DNA from: a virus
IMG/VR virus record: IMGVR_UViG_3300034175_000017
Location: 1 to 64,000 of that record
Direction: 5' to 3' (one strand)
Length of the DNA: 64,000 nucleotides
Shown piece after piece: positions 14,193-23,040 of this stretch (its first letter is position 1; every line of letters starts with the position of its first letter). The notes beneath the pieces were generated by a model. That model ran no database searches, was not told the origin of the DNA, and saw only the letters and a list, made by a program, of their open reading frames with translations. Made by a program: the position numbers and the translations under genes.

Positions 14193-16675
14193 CTGCCGAA
14201 CGTTGGCTTCTGCGGCAGGAACGCGTTGCTTAAGATCAGCCCGCTAATCTCTTCGCGCTGGATGCCGACACCATCCTGATACGGCACGACAGGGTAGCCC
14301 AACTCTTCGACCATCTGCCGGAACCGCTCGTAGGTCACAGACCAACCCTTCGAGATTTCCTTCATGTAGTAGACGTAGTGATCGAATACGTTGCGAAGGT
14401 CAGCCGTGTCAGTTGGCTTGCCGGGGCGAACCTTGTCACTCGACTGCAAGAATGCTGCAACGCTGTTGTTCGCACGAACGACCTGATTGAGGCGCATCTT
14501 GTGCGACTCTGGCAGGGTGTATTCGTTCTGCGTCTGTAGGCGACGAAGCCCTTGCACAGCCCAAGCAGCGATGGCCTCACGCTCTTCTGCGACCAACACC
14601 TTGAAGTAGTCCACGACACGCTCCGAGTCAGGCACCACGCGGTCGAAGTCGAAGATCAACCAGCGACGGGCGAAACCACCTGACGTATCACGCGAGCGCG
14701 GCAAGTGGTTCGACGCGAACCAGTGTGCGGCAATCGGCTTGAACTCAAAGCCATCACGCCCCTTGAACTCGGTAGGCACTTCCTCGCCGCCGACGATCAT
14801 CTTGAACTTATCGCCTGCGATGACTGCTTCCTCTGGCAACTCGCCGCATAGGTTTAGTGTCTTGCCCACCAGCGCGGAAAGCTGGAAGCGTTCGTTCCAC
14901 AATCCCGGTGGCAGGGACGTGCGGCTGTCCTCAGGCATGATCGCCCGCAAGACTTCCATTGCCTGCGACTTGCCGGTGCGTGGCTTGCCATGCAGCAGGA
15001 ACGCACGCTGGTAGCGAGACGCGATGCCGAACAGCGTGGCGGCGAATGCCTCTTGGAGGGCCATTACGCGCTCGTTGTAGTCAGGCTCGTCACCCCATGC
15101 TTGCTCAAGGAACTCCAACCACTTGTGCGCTTCAGTAGCGCGTTCAGGGATGTAGTTGAACGGCATGGTGAACGTCTTACCATACTTGGGCGAGTGGTCA
15201 TGCAGGGTTAGGCTTGAGTCGAGGAACCCGTTAGCGAAGTTCACGCCTTCCTCAAGCTCCGTGGCAAGGTTGCCGCGAACCATGTTCTCAATGGTCTTCG
15301 TCACCGCCTCGTAGTCGTTGTGCCGACGAACGAGAACATTACCTTTCACGGTCTTGGCGACCATCATGTAAATGTCCTTGCGGTCGATGGCCTTGAAGTG
15401 AGCGCCGTTCCACTGCCAGAACTGACCCTGCGAGTGGATGATGTCACCACCTCGATTGATCTCTTCCACGACCTGACGTGCCACCTCTTCGTGGTCGCCT
15501 GCCTGCTCGTTGTCGTCCCGACGCGCAGCCTTGAACTCGGCCTTCAAGTCAGGACGCGACAGATCAAGACCCTCGCCGGATAGACGCTGGATGTTCTTGA
15601 TGAGCGTGTTGAACTCGAACTCCGAGAAGTTCTCGTCCTTGGCGACTTCGGAAATGAGGGTCTGAATGACCTTCATCCGATACTTGGGATCGTCGTTGGT
15701 GTCCTTGGCGATGTTCTCTTCAAGGTAGTCCCGCGCCCGCGTGATATCCCACTTCTGCTTGTTGTTCTTCTCGATCATCGCGGCAATGCCGGGGTGAGCA
15801 AGGTCAGCTTCGGTGAGACCCACGTCCCAATCGTTCGGCAGGGTCTTGCCTGCCTCAACGTCCTTGAGCAGGAACTCGATCAGCTTGCCGACGCCTTTCG
15901 ACGGGTCCATGTCGTCGCCCGACTTGTTCGCCGTGTAGGTTTCCACCCATGAAGCCATCTGCTGCATCGCGTCGGCCAACGGGAAGCGAAGGTTCTTGTC
16001 GATCCCAAGGACCACGCGTGCGAGGTAGCCAGCGTGACGAACCATCTGAATGTCGCGCTCGCCCTGTGGCACCACGTCCAGCGGGCCGGAACGACCACTC
16101 TGTGCAAGGCTGACACCCTTGAGACCAAGCGCATCGCGCAAGATTTTCTCAATGTCCATCGGCATGACGGGGATTTTGTCGAGCACGTCCCACAGATTGA
16201 CGTTCGACGTGTAGGGTTTCTTCGTGTCAGGGTGGATCGAAGGCGGCATGACCATTTGGTTTCCCTTGCCGAGGAACTCGACAATGGACTGGTTCTCGCT
16301 GTCACGCAGCTTGAAGTTGGGTTGACCCTGCCACTTGAAGATCAGGCCCATGCCCTTCTTGCCGATACGCACCCAAGGGGACGTTGGCAGGGCATCACGA
16401 ATGGTCTTCACCATATCCTGATCTTCGGTGTCGATGTCGATGGCACACAGGCCAGATGCAGGACCGAATGGCAGACCGATGTTGGACTGTGGGTATGTCA
16501 CCAGCCAGTGTCCGCGCACTGCCTCGCTTGGCATCACGTCACCGTATTGGGTCCACTCGTTGAGGATCGGTGCCTTGCCTGCACCCTTGCTGGTGCTGTC
16601 AAATCGCTTGAGCGGGATTACAGGAATCCCGGCGTCCCAATAGAGGGCCGCGTTGTCTTGAAAAATATTGGACAT
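14189..16675 (-). CDS. Bifunctional primase-polymerase / helicase (828 aa)
   Basis: The N-terminal domain (to about residue 200) has the PrimPol signature: AGIPVIPLKRF, then CAIDIDTED with the catalytic acidic pair (Asp80, Asp82) and a serine-x-histidine (PPSIHPD). The C-terminal half is a superfamily-3 (D5/P4-type) helicase with Walker A GKPRTGKS near residue 565, followed by a Walker B-like CGELPEE region and ASNHLPRSRD. It would unwind the origin and synthesise primers for the phage replication fork. It is far from the polymerase gene and forms a small minus-strand operon with the next two genes upstream. Confidence 0.85.
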   Translation of the reverse strand: MSNIFQDNAALYWDAGIPVIPLKRFDSTSKGAGKAPILNEWTQYGDVMPSEAVRGHWLVTYPQSNIGLPFGPASGLCAIDIDTEDQDMVKTIRDALPTSPWVRIGKKGMGLIFKWQGQPNFKLRDSENQSIVEFLGKGNQMVMPPSIHPDTKKPYTSNVNLWDVLDKIPVMPMDIEKILRDALGLKGVSLAQSGRSGPLDVVPQGERDIQMVRHAGYLARVVLGIDKNLRFPLADAMQQMASWVETYTANKSGDDMDPSKGVGKLIEFLLKDVEAGKTLPNDWDVGLTEADLAHPGIAAMIEKNNKQKWDITRARDYLEENIAKDTNDDPKYRMKVIQTLISEVAKDENFSEFEFNTLIKNIQRLSGEGLDLSRPDLKAEFKAARRDDNEQAGDHEEVARQVVEEINRGGDIIHSQGQFWQWNGAHFKAIDRKDIYMMVAKTVKGNVLVRRHNDYEAVTKTIENMVRGNLATELEEGVNFANGFLDSSLTLHDHSPKYGKTFTMPFNYIPERATEAHKWLEFLEQAWGDEPDYNERVMALQEAFAATLFGIASRYQRAFLLHGKPRTGKSQAMEVLRAIMPEDSRTSLPPGLWNERFQLSALVGKTLNLCGELPEEAVIAGDKFKMIVGGEEVPTEFKGRDGFEFKPIAAHWFASNHLPRSRDTSGGFARRWLIFDFDRVVPDSERVVDYFKVLVAEEREAIAAWAVQGLRRLQTQNEYTLPESHKMRLNQVVRANNSVAAFLQSSDKVRPGKPTDTADLRNVFDHYVYYMKEISKGWSVTYERFRQMVEELGYPVVPYQDGVGIQREEISGLILSNAFLPQKPTFGS

Positions 16676-16687
16676 GTATTGCTCCGG

Positions 16688-17062
16688 TTAGATATCGAGT
16701 TCGCGGCGATCAACGCCAATCACAGACTTCTTGCGAGAAATACGGCTGTGAAGAAAACCAATGTCGTGGGTAATCATAGTCAGTGGCTTGCCATCATAAA
16801 TGTCGCTGCGGATATTGTCGATCAGCAGTTCAGCCACCTTGTCGCCGGGTTCAACGTCGTCATACTCTCGCAGCGTTTGCAGAAAGCTACGACGCATCTT
16901 GCGATCCACGAACTTGAGCATGACGGCCACGATGAAACAGCCAATCGCCATGCAGGCGAGGATGATGCTCGGCCATATGGTGTGAAAGGCGTTGTAGCTG
17001 AAGAAGGAGAACGTCGTGTTGGCGATGCCAAGGGTAGAGTAGAACTGTATCATCTTCTTCAT
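16688..17062 (-). CDS. Membrane protein (124 aa)
   Basis: Two membrane helices in the first half (about residues 10-27 and 29-50: IWPSIILACMAIGCFIVAVM), followed by a basic stretch (KFVDRKMRRSFLQTLREYDD) and a soluble C-terminal 70 residues ending ISRKKSVIGVDRRELDI. It overlaps the upstream gene by four bases. Function unknown; the topology would leave the C-terminal domain in the cytoplasm. Confidence 0.7.
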   Translation of the reverse strand: MKKMIQFYSTLGIANTTFSFFSYNAFHTIWPSIILACMAIGCFIVAVMLKFVDRKMRRSFLQTLREYDDVEPGDKVAELLIDNIRSDIYDGKPLTMITHDIGFLHSRISRKKSVIGVDRRELDI

Positions 17063-17556
17063 CGGTAGGGTTCCAATTTGCGGAGGAAAATCTCGCGGTC
17101 CTTTTCACTGCCTACGTCGGCAACGATGCCGATGACGACTTCCATGAACTCTTCCATGCGTTGCGCTGTCGTATTCCGTTCTCGCATCTTTAGCAACTGA
17201 TCGACCAAATTGGCTTTCGTCTTCGTGATTGCAAGGCGGTCGCGGGTCTCAAGACCCTCGCCGGTTCCCATTTCGTTGAGGGCTGTCATCAGGTCGCGGA
17301 TTTCGGTGGTCAGCTTCTGCTGGTCCTCTTCCGAAAGCTTGATGTCCTTCGACGGACGCCCTCGACCAACCTTGGCCTCGACTTGGACTTCCTTTTCGAC
17401 TACCACTTCCTTGATTTCGGGGGCCAGCAGCTTCTTCAAAAGGTCAACGACCTCCTTGTCATACGGACATTCAGGTGCATCGAGCATTGCAAGATTGTCC
17501 TTGAGGGTGTTAAGCCCTGTAAGGACGGCGAGTCGGAGTTGGGGGTAAACTATCAT
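17059..17556 (-). CDS. Probable small terminase subunit or regulator (165 aa)
   Basis: A highly charged, helical protein. A KVGRGRPSKDIKLSEED stretch near residue 65 resembles an AT-hook-like DNA-binding segment, and the C-terminal 90 residues are predicted coiled helix (DRLAITKTKANLVDQLLKMR), as in many small terminases that form rings. It is the gene next to the large terminase but divergently oriented. The ATG at 17556 follows GAAGG at five-base spacing. The small-terminase call rests mainly on position and composition; a replication or transcription regulator is the alternative. Confidence 0.5.
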   Translation of the reverse strand: MIVYPQLRLAVLTGLNTLKDNLAMLDAPECPYDKEVVDLLKKLLAPEIKEVVVEKEVQVEAKVGRGRPSKDIKLSEEDQQKLTTEIRDLMTALNEMGTGEGLETRDRLAITKTKANLVDQLLKMRERNTTAQRMEEFMEVVIGIVADVGSEKDREIFLRKLEPYR

Positions 17557-17604
17557 GGACACCTTCTCTCTCTTATTCTCTCATAACGCAAACTGTTTTT
17601 TGGA

Positions 17605-17628
17605 TAATAATAAGTAATATAGAGAAAA
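17605..17628 (-). promoter_or_regulatory. Motif copy C in divergent promoter region
   Basis: Read on the minus strand: TTTTCTCTA then TATTACTTATTATTA. It matches copy A (5712) and copy B (48062) in both the TTTTCT element and the 15-base core. It lies in the 127-base gap (17557-17683) between the divergent small-terminase-like and large-terminase genes, an AT- and CT-rich region that must hold promoters for both. Confidence 0.5.
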
Positions 17629-17683
17629 CTAGGTTGTAGAGCAACCATTGCCATCCCTTTCAATCTCGGTCACAGAGGCCCCC

Positions 17684-19435
17684 ATGTTTGAACAGCTATA
17701 CCAGCAAGCGAAGCTACGGTTCGGTGATTCCAACGCGTCCCAATCTATGGGCGATTGGATGATGTCGAACACGACGATCAAGAAACGACCGTTCTCGTTT
17801 GACGATTACCCATTCCAGAAGGCTATTGCCGACGATATGCACGGCAATCTCTCGGTGAAGAAGTGTTCACAGGTCGGCCTGACCGAAGTGCAGATCAGGA
17901 AGTATCTCGCCATCCTGTCGCGCTCGAACGCCATCAACGGCATCTTCTCGCTGCCGAATGAGAAGATGTTCACCAAGATTTACAACGGTCGTATCAAGCC
18001 GATCCTCGAACAGGATAACGTCTTCAATCCGCCAACGGGTATCAAGCCCACACGGTCGAAGGATCAAATCCAAATCCGAGACAGCTTCGGTTACATCACG
18101 GCTTGCACCGAGGGTGACGCTACCTCCATCTCTGCTGACTTCCTGTTTCACGACGAGTTAGACCTCTCGCCGCAGGAGATAATTGCGCTCTATCAGTCCC
18201 GTCTTCAAGGTTCTGATATGCGTATTACGCAGTCATTCTCCACGCCAAGCTTCGTGAACTACGGCATCGACAAAAACTACAAGCTGACGGACCAGCGCGA
18301 ATACACGATGAAATGCGAGGCGTGCAATCACGTCCAAATCCCACGCTTTGAGCCGAAGTTCATCCACCTCGATCACTTCCCCTTTGATGTGGAGTCGTTC
18401 ACGGAACTGACGGCGCAAGAGATTGCGACCATCGACCTGAGCAATACATATGTTAAGTGCGAGAAGTGCGATGCACGCTTGGACCTGTCGAACGCCGATC
18501 AGCGCGAATGGGTCGCTACGTTCCCAACGCGTCTGAACTTCCGGGGCTATCAGGTTCGCCCCTTCTCGACGCACCGCATCAAGCCGGATTACATCTTCAA
18601 CCAGCTTGCCAACTACCAAGAGCGCAGCTTCACTCGCGGTTTCTACAATACTGTGTTGGGTGAGGAATACACTAGCTCAGACGCGAAGATTCAGCGTGCC
18701 GACGTGGAAGCAGCGATGCAGAAGGGAACGGCCAGTATCCCCAACATCAGCAGCGACGATGCCTGCTTCCTCGGGATCGACGTTGGTATGGCGTGCCATA
18801 TCACGATTTCCAAGGACGATGCGAACGGCTTCCCTGTGTTCGTCCTGTTCGAGACGGTGCCAGCGTCATACCTCGTCCGTCGCGTCGAGGAACTGATGTC
18901 TATCTACAACATCGTGCAGGGTGCCATCGACCGCTTCCCTTACACGAACGAGGCCAACGAACTGCGTGACCTGACGATGAGCCGCATCATGCCGATCCAG
19001 TATCGCGGCAACGCAGGTTTGCAGCCAGTATTCGAGCCTGACACCAAGATCATCTCCCACTACTCGGCCAACAATACGATGGCTCTCGACCGGGTGCGTG
19101 CGCTGGTTTCCAATCGAAAGATGTCTATCTCTGGCTATCAGGGAGCGAAGGAAACAGTCATCGCCCAATTGACTGACATGGTTCGTAATGACGCGCCGGG
19201 TGGTGACGATATGGGTGAGTGGCTGAAGGTCAGCGGCAATGACCACTACATGCACTCGATGGCCTTCAACTTGCTGTCGCGTCGTATTGGTGATCACTTG
19301 TTTGCAACTCAAGGCTCAACCATGCTAACAAGCCCCTCGTTTTTTGGTCAGACCTTTGGTAGTGGCCAAGGTTCACTTGACCTCAACGCGGGGATGAGTA
19401 TGAAATCAATCCAACGTATTTCGAGGTTAGGGTAA
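17684..19435 (+). CDS. terL: Large terminase, GpA family (583 aa)
   Basis: DNA-packaging motor. The ATPase half shows a Walker A-like KKCSQVGLTE (about residues 59-68) and Walker B FLFHDELD; a zinc-knuckle pair (MKCEACNH and VKCEKCDA) follows around residues 215-265; the nuclease half begins with the RNase H-like FLGIDVGM. This layout matches the lambda gpA branch, which usually packages from cohesive ends, so cos packaging is a reasonable inference. The ATG at 17684 has AGAGG five bases upstream; the TTG extension upstream is less likely. The portal gene follows with no gap. Confidence 0.9.
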   Translation: MFEQLYQQAKLRFGDSNASQSMGDWMMSNTTIKKRPFSFDDYPFQKAIADDMHGNLSVKKCSQVGLTEVQIRKYLAILSRSNAINGIFSLPNEKMFTKIYNGRIKPILEQDNVFNPPTGIKPTRSKDQIQIRDSFGYITACTEGDATSISADFLFHDELDLSPQEIIALYQSRLQGSDMRITQSFSTPSFVNYGIDKNYKLTDQREYTMKCEACNHVQIPRFEPKFIHLDHFPFDVESFTELTAQEIATIDLSNTYVKCEKCDARLDLSNADQREWVATFPTRLNFRGYQVRPFSTHRIKPDYIFNQLANYQERSFTRGFYNTVLGEEYTSSDAKIQRADVEAAMQKGTASIPNISSDDACFLGIDVGMACHITISKDDANGFPVFVLFETVPASYLVRRVEELMSIYNIVQGAIDRFPYTNEANELRDLTMSRIMPIQYRGNAGLQPVFEPDTKIISHYSANNTMALDRVRALVSNRKMSISGYQGAKETVIAQLTDMVRNDAPGGDDMGEWLKVSGNDHYMHSMAFNLLSRRIGDHLFATQGSTMLTSPSFFGQTFGSGQGSLDLNAGMSMKSIQRISRLG

Positions 19436-20938
19436 ATGGCAGGTATCATCGACGGACTAGGCGCTGTTCTCCTGCCCAAGGGTAAGGGGGTCAAGGGCGG
19501 CAAAGGTTTCACGCCGACGTTCAACCCACGTTCGGCAACGATGACTGCTCCGCAGTATCGTGACCACCTCACCGACCTCTACAGTTCGCGCCAATCGAGT
19601 GACAGTCGGTCGCTCATGGCGATCCTCGCCAACATGGACCCTGACGTATCAGCGGCCATGACTGCGTTCCTGTCTATCGCTGGCTCTGTCGATCCTGTTG
19701 TCTATGCCTACAACGAGAAGGACGAGATTGACCCTGAGGGGATCACCCTCGGCCAGCAGTTGCTTGCCTTGCTGACGACGACCAACGATTACACAATTGG
19801 CTACTCGGCCAAGCCCACTGTCGATGCGCTGTGCAACGACCATCGCTACCTCACGCTGCTTCGCGGTGGCACAGCATGCGAACTGGTGCTGGACAAGACT
19901 TATGTCCCGAACGAACTGCGTCTTGTGGACCCGGTTAGCCTTGAGTGGGAACAGCGGCAGAATGGCGTCTACTCGCCCATCCAGCGTCCTGCCAACTCGA
20001 ACGTGCCTATCGACTTGAACATCCCAACGTTCTTCACGTCGAACTTCCATCAGTCGCCGCTCGACCTCTACACCTATTCGACCTTTGTGAGCGCGATCAA
20101 CACTATCGCCTCGCGTCAACAGGTCATCAATGAACTCTACCGGATCATGAAGATCGTCGGCTATCCTCGCGTCGATATCGAAGTGATGGAAGATATGCTG
20201 GCCACCGCTGCGCCGCCTTCCATGCGGACTGACCCTGTGAAGATGCGTGCCTTCGTTGAGAACGAGCTTGGGCGTATTCGCGCAACTATCTCAACACTTG
20301 GCAGCGCCGATGCTTTCGTGCATACGAGCGCAGTCAAGGCTACGATCATCAACGACAAGAACCCGTCAGCGGGTATTCAAATCGACAACGTGATTGAAGT
20401 GTTGAACGCACAAAACCAAGCGGCACTTAAGGTCATGCCTTCCGTGGTCGGCAAGGGGAACAACGGACAGGTCGCTTCAACAGAGGCCCGTCTGTTCGCT
20501 CTCAACGCGGACGCTCTTAATCGGTCGGTGGCAGGATTGTTCACTAAGGCATTGACCTTGGGTGCGCGCTTAAGCGGCTACGCTGGTCGCATTGAAGTTG
20601 TCTTCCCGCCTGTAGAACTTCGTCCTGCGCTTGAGCTTGAACCGCAGAAGACGATGCGTGCCAGCCGCTTGAAGACTGACCTCTCCCTCGGCATCATCAC
20701 CGACATTGAGTATTCGATGGAAATGTATGGTCGCCCACCACTGCCGGGTGCTCCACCTCTGTCGGGCACGAACTTCCTTGACGCCAAGGAAGAAGAAGTT
20801 ACGATGAAGACGGACGACGTTTCATCGAACACCGACTCCTTAGGCCGTAGCCTGAGTGGTGAAGGTGGTAATGGTGTTGCGAAGGACAACGCTGCGAAGA
20901 GCGGCAATACCAAGGCTAAGCCTGCTGGAAAGCTATAA
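19436..20938 (+). CDS. Portal protein (500 aa)
   Basis: A 500-residue protein directly after the large terminase. Its helical core, tryptophan-poor wing and long helical segment (VIEVLNAQNQAALKVMPSVV) followed by RLFALNADALNRSVAGLF are typical of portals, which form the dodecameric DNA channel in the capsid vertex. The C-terminal 50 residues are polar and disordered (DDVSSNTDSLGRSLSGEGG). Identification is from context and general features rather than a strong motif. Confidence 0.85.
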   Translation: MAGIIDGLGAVLLPKGKGVKGGKGFTPTFNPRSATMTAPQYRDHLTDLYSSRQSSDSRSLMAILANMDPDVSAAMTAFLSIAGSVDPVVYAYNEKDEIDPEGITLGQQLLALLTTTNDYTIGYSAKPTVDALCNDHRYLTLLRGGTACELVLDKTYVPNELRLVDPVSLEWEQRQNGVYSPIQRPANSNVPIDLNIPTFFTSNFHQSPLDLYTYSTFVSAINTIASRQQVINELYRIMKIVGYPRVDIEVMEDMLATAAPPSMRTDPVKMRAFVENELGRIRATISTLGSADAFVHTSAVKATIINDKNPSAGIQIDNVIEVLNAQNQAALKVMPSVVGKGNNGQVASTEARLFALNADALNRSVAGLFTKALTLGARLSGYAGRIEVVFPPVELRPALELEPQKTMRASRLKTDLSLGIITDIEYSMEMYGRPPLPGAPPLSGTNFLDAKEEEVTMKTDDVSSNTDSLGRSLSGEGGNGVAKDNAAKSGNTKAKPAGKL

Positions 20939-20939
20939 T

Positions 20940-21362
20940 ATGACCACCATTGCTTGCGACCTCAAATCAATGTCCGGTGACGGATACACTACCAAGGGCG
21001 ATACCATCGTTGGTCACGACGATGAGAAAGTCTTTCGTTTGCCTGACGGCAAGATCGTCGGCGGATCAGGTGACGTGGTAAACATCGCGCACTTCATCGA
21101 GTGGATACAAGAAGACGTGACGGACGAAGGTCCGAAGCTGAGCAAAAACTTTGAAGCCTTAGTTCTCCACCCGGATGGCAAGCTTTACCACTATGACAAT
21201 CGACTTACCCCGAGTCTCTGTCTAGGTCATAGCGCGATTGGTTCGGGTGGAGACTTTGCCTTGACTGCGATGGACATGGGTGGCGACAGCAAGAAGGCTA
21301 TTGAAATGGCGATCTTGCGCGACTTGTCCACTGGCGGTAAGATCACAACTCTCAAATTATAG
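20940..21362 (+). CDS. HslV/proteasome-like Ntn hydrolase (140 aa)
   Basis: Starts one base after the portal stop. After removal of Met the N-terminus is Thr-Thr-Ile, as in HslV. Further HslV landmarks are in order: a GDG loop (MSGDGYT), a lysine in EKVFRLPDGKIVGGSGD corresponding to HslV Lys33 before V-R-R-L, and IGSGGDFALTAM matching the conserved HslV GSGG segment with its serine. The C-terminal AIEMAILRDLSTGGKI corresponds to the final helix. The family uses an N-terminal threonine nucleophile for proteolysis. At 140 residues it is shorter than HslV (about 175), mainly in the middle helices. No HslU-type unfoldase is in the window. Position between portal and capsid genes suggests head maturation; host-protein turnover is the alternative. 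Confidence 0.85.
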   Translation: MTTIACDLKSMSGDGYTTKGDTIVGHDDEKVFRLPDGKIVGGSGDVVNIAHFIEWIQEDVTDEGPKLSKNFEALVLHPDGKLYHYDNRLTPSLCLGHSAIGSGGDFALTAMDMGGDSKKAIEMAILRDLSTGGKITTLKL

Positions 21363-21383
21363 AGTGGTTGCCCAACAACCACT
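21363..21383 (+). other. Short hairpin after the Ntn hydrolase
   Basis: AGTGGTTG and CAACCACT form an eight-base stem with a five-base loop immediately after the stop codon. There is no U-tract; it may be a processing or attenuation hairpin in the head operon. Confidence 0.4.
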
Positions 21384-21419
21384 GGACTCCTGACATCACT
21401 CCGTAATACAGGCCACAAC

Positions 21420-22577
21420 ATGAAGCAGTTACCAATGACCGCCGAGCTTTCGGCACTGATTAAAAGTCGGGTGGGCGAGGACGTTGACACGTCCAATCTC
21501 GCGGTCTTTGAAACGATTGCTCTCAATACGAAGCCCCTACCCGGCAAGCGTGGCACCATTTGGGAAAACGCAGTTGTTAAGCCGGTCACTCTAGCGCAGA
21601 TGGTGGACTACATCATTTCGGGAAACCACCTCCCGTTGATTGCAGACCATGAATTGTTTGGTGCCCCCAAGGGCCGGTTCTTCGACGCCGCGCTGTTCTC
21701 GGACAGCAACAGCCTAGACGATCTGGAAATGCGGGCGCTGTTCTATTTGGACGAAACTGAGGCTGTCACCATTGCCAAGCTGAACGCAGGTTCGCTTGAC
21801 GAAGTATCGGTCTCGTTCCTTCCTACTGCGTTTCTCTGTTCCGATTGCGGGTTTGACTATTTCTCGCAGGGTGATATGGACAACATCGACTCTCGGACTT
21901 GTGATCTCGGTCACACCTTGGGTTCTGATGGCGTCCACGCAGAGATGGTTGGGCTTAATCAGTTTGTTGAGCTTAGTTTGGTTGCACGCGGTGCAGCAGA
22001 CAAGCCTAAAATAGTTGGCAAAAGTAATTCAAAGCTTGCGCCTGAATCTGTCTATCGCCTAGCGGCGAAAGGTTTTGCAACCGATCGCCTCGTTTTACAG
22101 GCGTCAATTAAGAAAGTAGACGACATGGATACCACTGTTCTTGTGACCAACCTTGCCGAAGTTACGGGCAAGTTTGCTGTCAGCGAAGCCGACAAGGCCC
22201 GCCTGACGACTGAACTTTCGGAAGTGAAGGGCAAGCTGACAACTGCTGAAGCTGATGTCGCTCGTCTCACGACCGAACTCGCCGCCGCCGTTTCCGCGCA
22301 GCCTGCAAAGCCTGCCGATTACGACACCGCCGTTGCAGGCAACACGGCTGCGGTCGCGTTCTTGCAAGAGCAGCTAAACGGCCTCTTGGTCGCCAGCGGC
22401 AAGCCGAAGCTTGAGGGTGATGCGCTTCCTAAGGAAGTGTCTGAACTCAAGGCGTCAATCACCGAGCACACCAATAACCTCACTGCTATCATCCCTACGG
22501 GTGGTGTTTCGCAGAGCGGCACTGGTGCCTCAACCGAGCCGAAGGTCGATTACTCGAACTTCTCGGTTCGTCGTTAA
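21420..22577 (+). CDS. Prohead protease fused to scaffold-like domain (385 aa)
   Basis: Residues about 30-200 resemble the HK97-type (S78) prohead protease: a histidine in IADHELFGAPKG (His77) and a serine in LDEVSVSFLP (Ser130 or Ser132), with an intervening LDDLEMRALFYLDE. A cysteine knuckle (LCSDCG, later TCDLGH) is inserted after the catalytic serine. Residues about 230-300 are a helical, coiled-coil-like segment (VTGKFAVSEADKARL repeated as VKGKLTTAEADVARL), typical of scaffolds. Such fusions direct capsid assembly and then clear the scaffold. It lies just upstream of the decoration and major capsid genes. Confidence 0.75.
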   Translation: MKQLPMTAELSALIKSRVGEDVDTSNLAVFETIALNTKPLPGKRGTIWENAVVKPVTLAQMVDYIISGNHLPLIADHELFGAPKGRFFDAALFSDSNSLDDLEMRALFYLDETEAVTIAKLNAGSLDEVSVSFLPTAFLCSDCGFDYFSQGDMDNIDSRTCDLGHTLGSDGVHAEMVGLNQFVELSLVARGAADKPKIVGKSNSKLAPESVYRLAAKGFATDRLVLQASIKKVDDMDTTVLVTNLAEVTGKFAVSEADKARLTTELSEVKGKLTTAEADVARLTTELAAAVSAQPAKPADYDTAVAGNTAAVAFLQEQLNGLLVASGKPKLEGDALPKEVSELKASITEHTNNLTAIIPTGGVSQSGTGASTEPKVDYSNFSVRR

Positions 22578-22599
22578 TCTGAAACAAGGATAAGAGCAC

Positions 22600-23028
22600 A
22601 TGGCTTACACTGGTTCCGGCGTCGTCGCCAGCGGGTTCCCTCAGACCGCTGACAAGTTCACTTTCACCTACTACCTGACGGGCGCGTTCGCTGACGAGAA
22701 TGCTGTCCGTGCCACAGAAGGCAAGGCTGTTTCTCAGGACACCGCCGCTGCCAGTTCTGTGAAGCTTGCTGCCAACGGCGAGCGCATCTTTGGTCGCGTT
22801 TACGTTGCCGAGCGGCGTGCGATCTTGGGCTTCAACACGGCTTCCATCCAGCGGAAGTTCAAGGAGAAGCTTCCTGCCGCAGTCGGCCACGGCATCGGTC
22901 TCGGTGCTTCGGTTGTCGGCGCGGGTAATGGTCTCGTTCGTCTCGCTGCTGCTGGTGCAGAAGCGGGTAGCGCGGGCAACATCGTAGTCGAGACGGGTGA
23001 CAATTACGTCGTCGTCGAGCAGTTCTAA
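22600..23028 (+). CDS. Probable capsid decoration/stabilisation protein (142 aa)
   Basis: One hundred and forty-two residues, glycine- and alanine-rich with short strands; the C-terminus reads NIVVETGDNYVVVEQF. A small protein of this size and composition directly before the major capsid gene is the usual place for the head decoration protein (lambda gpD-like role). The call rests on position and size. Confidence 0.6.
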   Translation: MAYTGSGVVASGFPQTADKFTFTYYLTGAFADENAVRATEGKAVSQDTAAASSVKLAANGERIFGRVYVAERRAILGFNTASIQRKFKEKLPAAVGHGIGLGASVVGAGNGLVRLAAAGAEAGSAGNIVVETGDNYVVVEQF

Positions 23029-23040
23029 GGGATACCGAAC

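Noticed and set aside
16034-17068. 344-codon plus-strand frame opposite the primase gene
   Set aside because: Antisense to the PrimPol-helicase and the following membrane gene; histidine-rich composition typical of an antisense frame.
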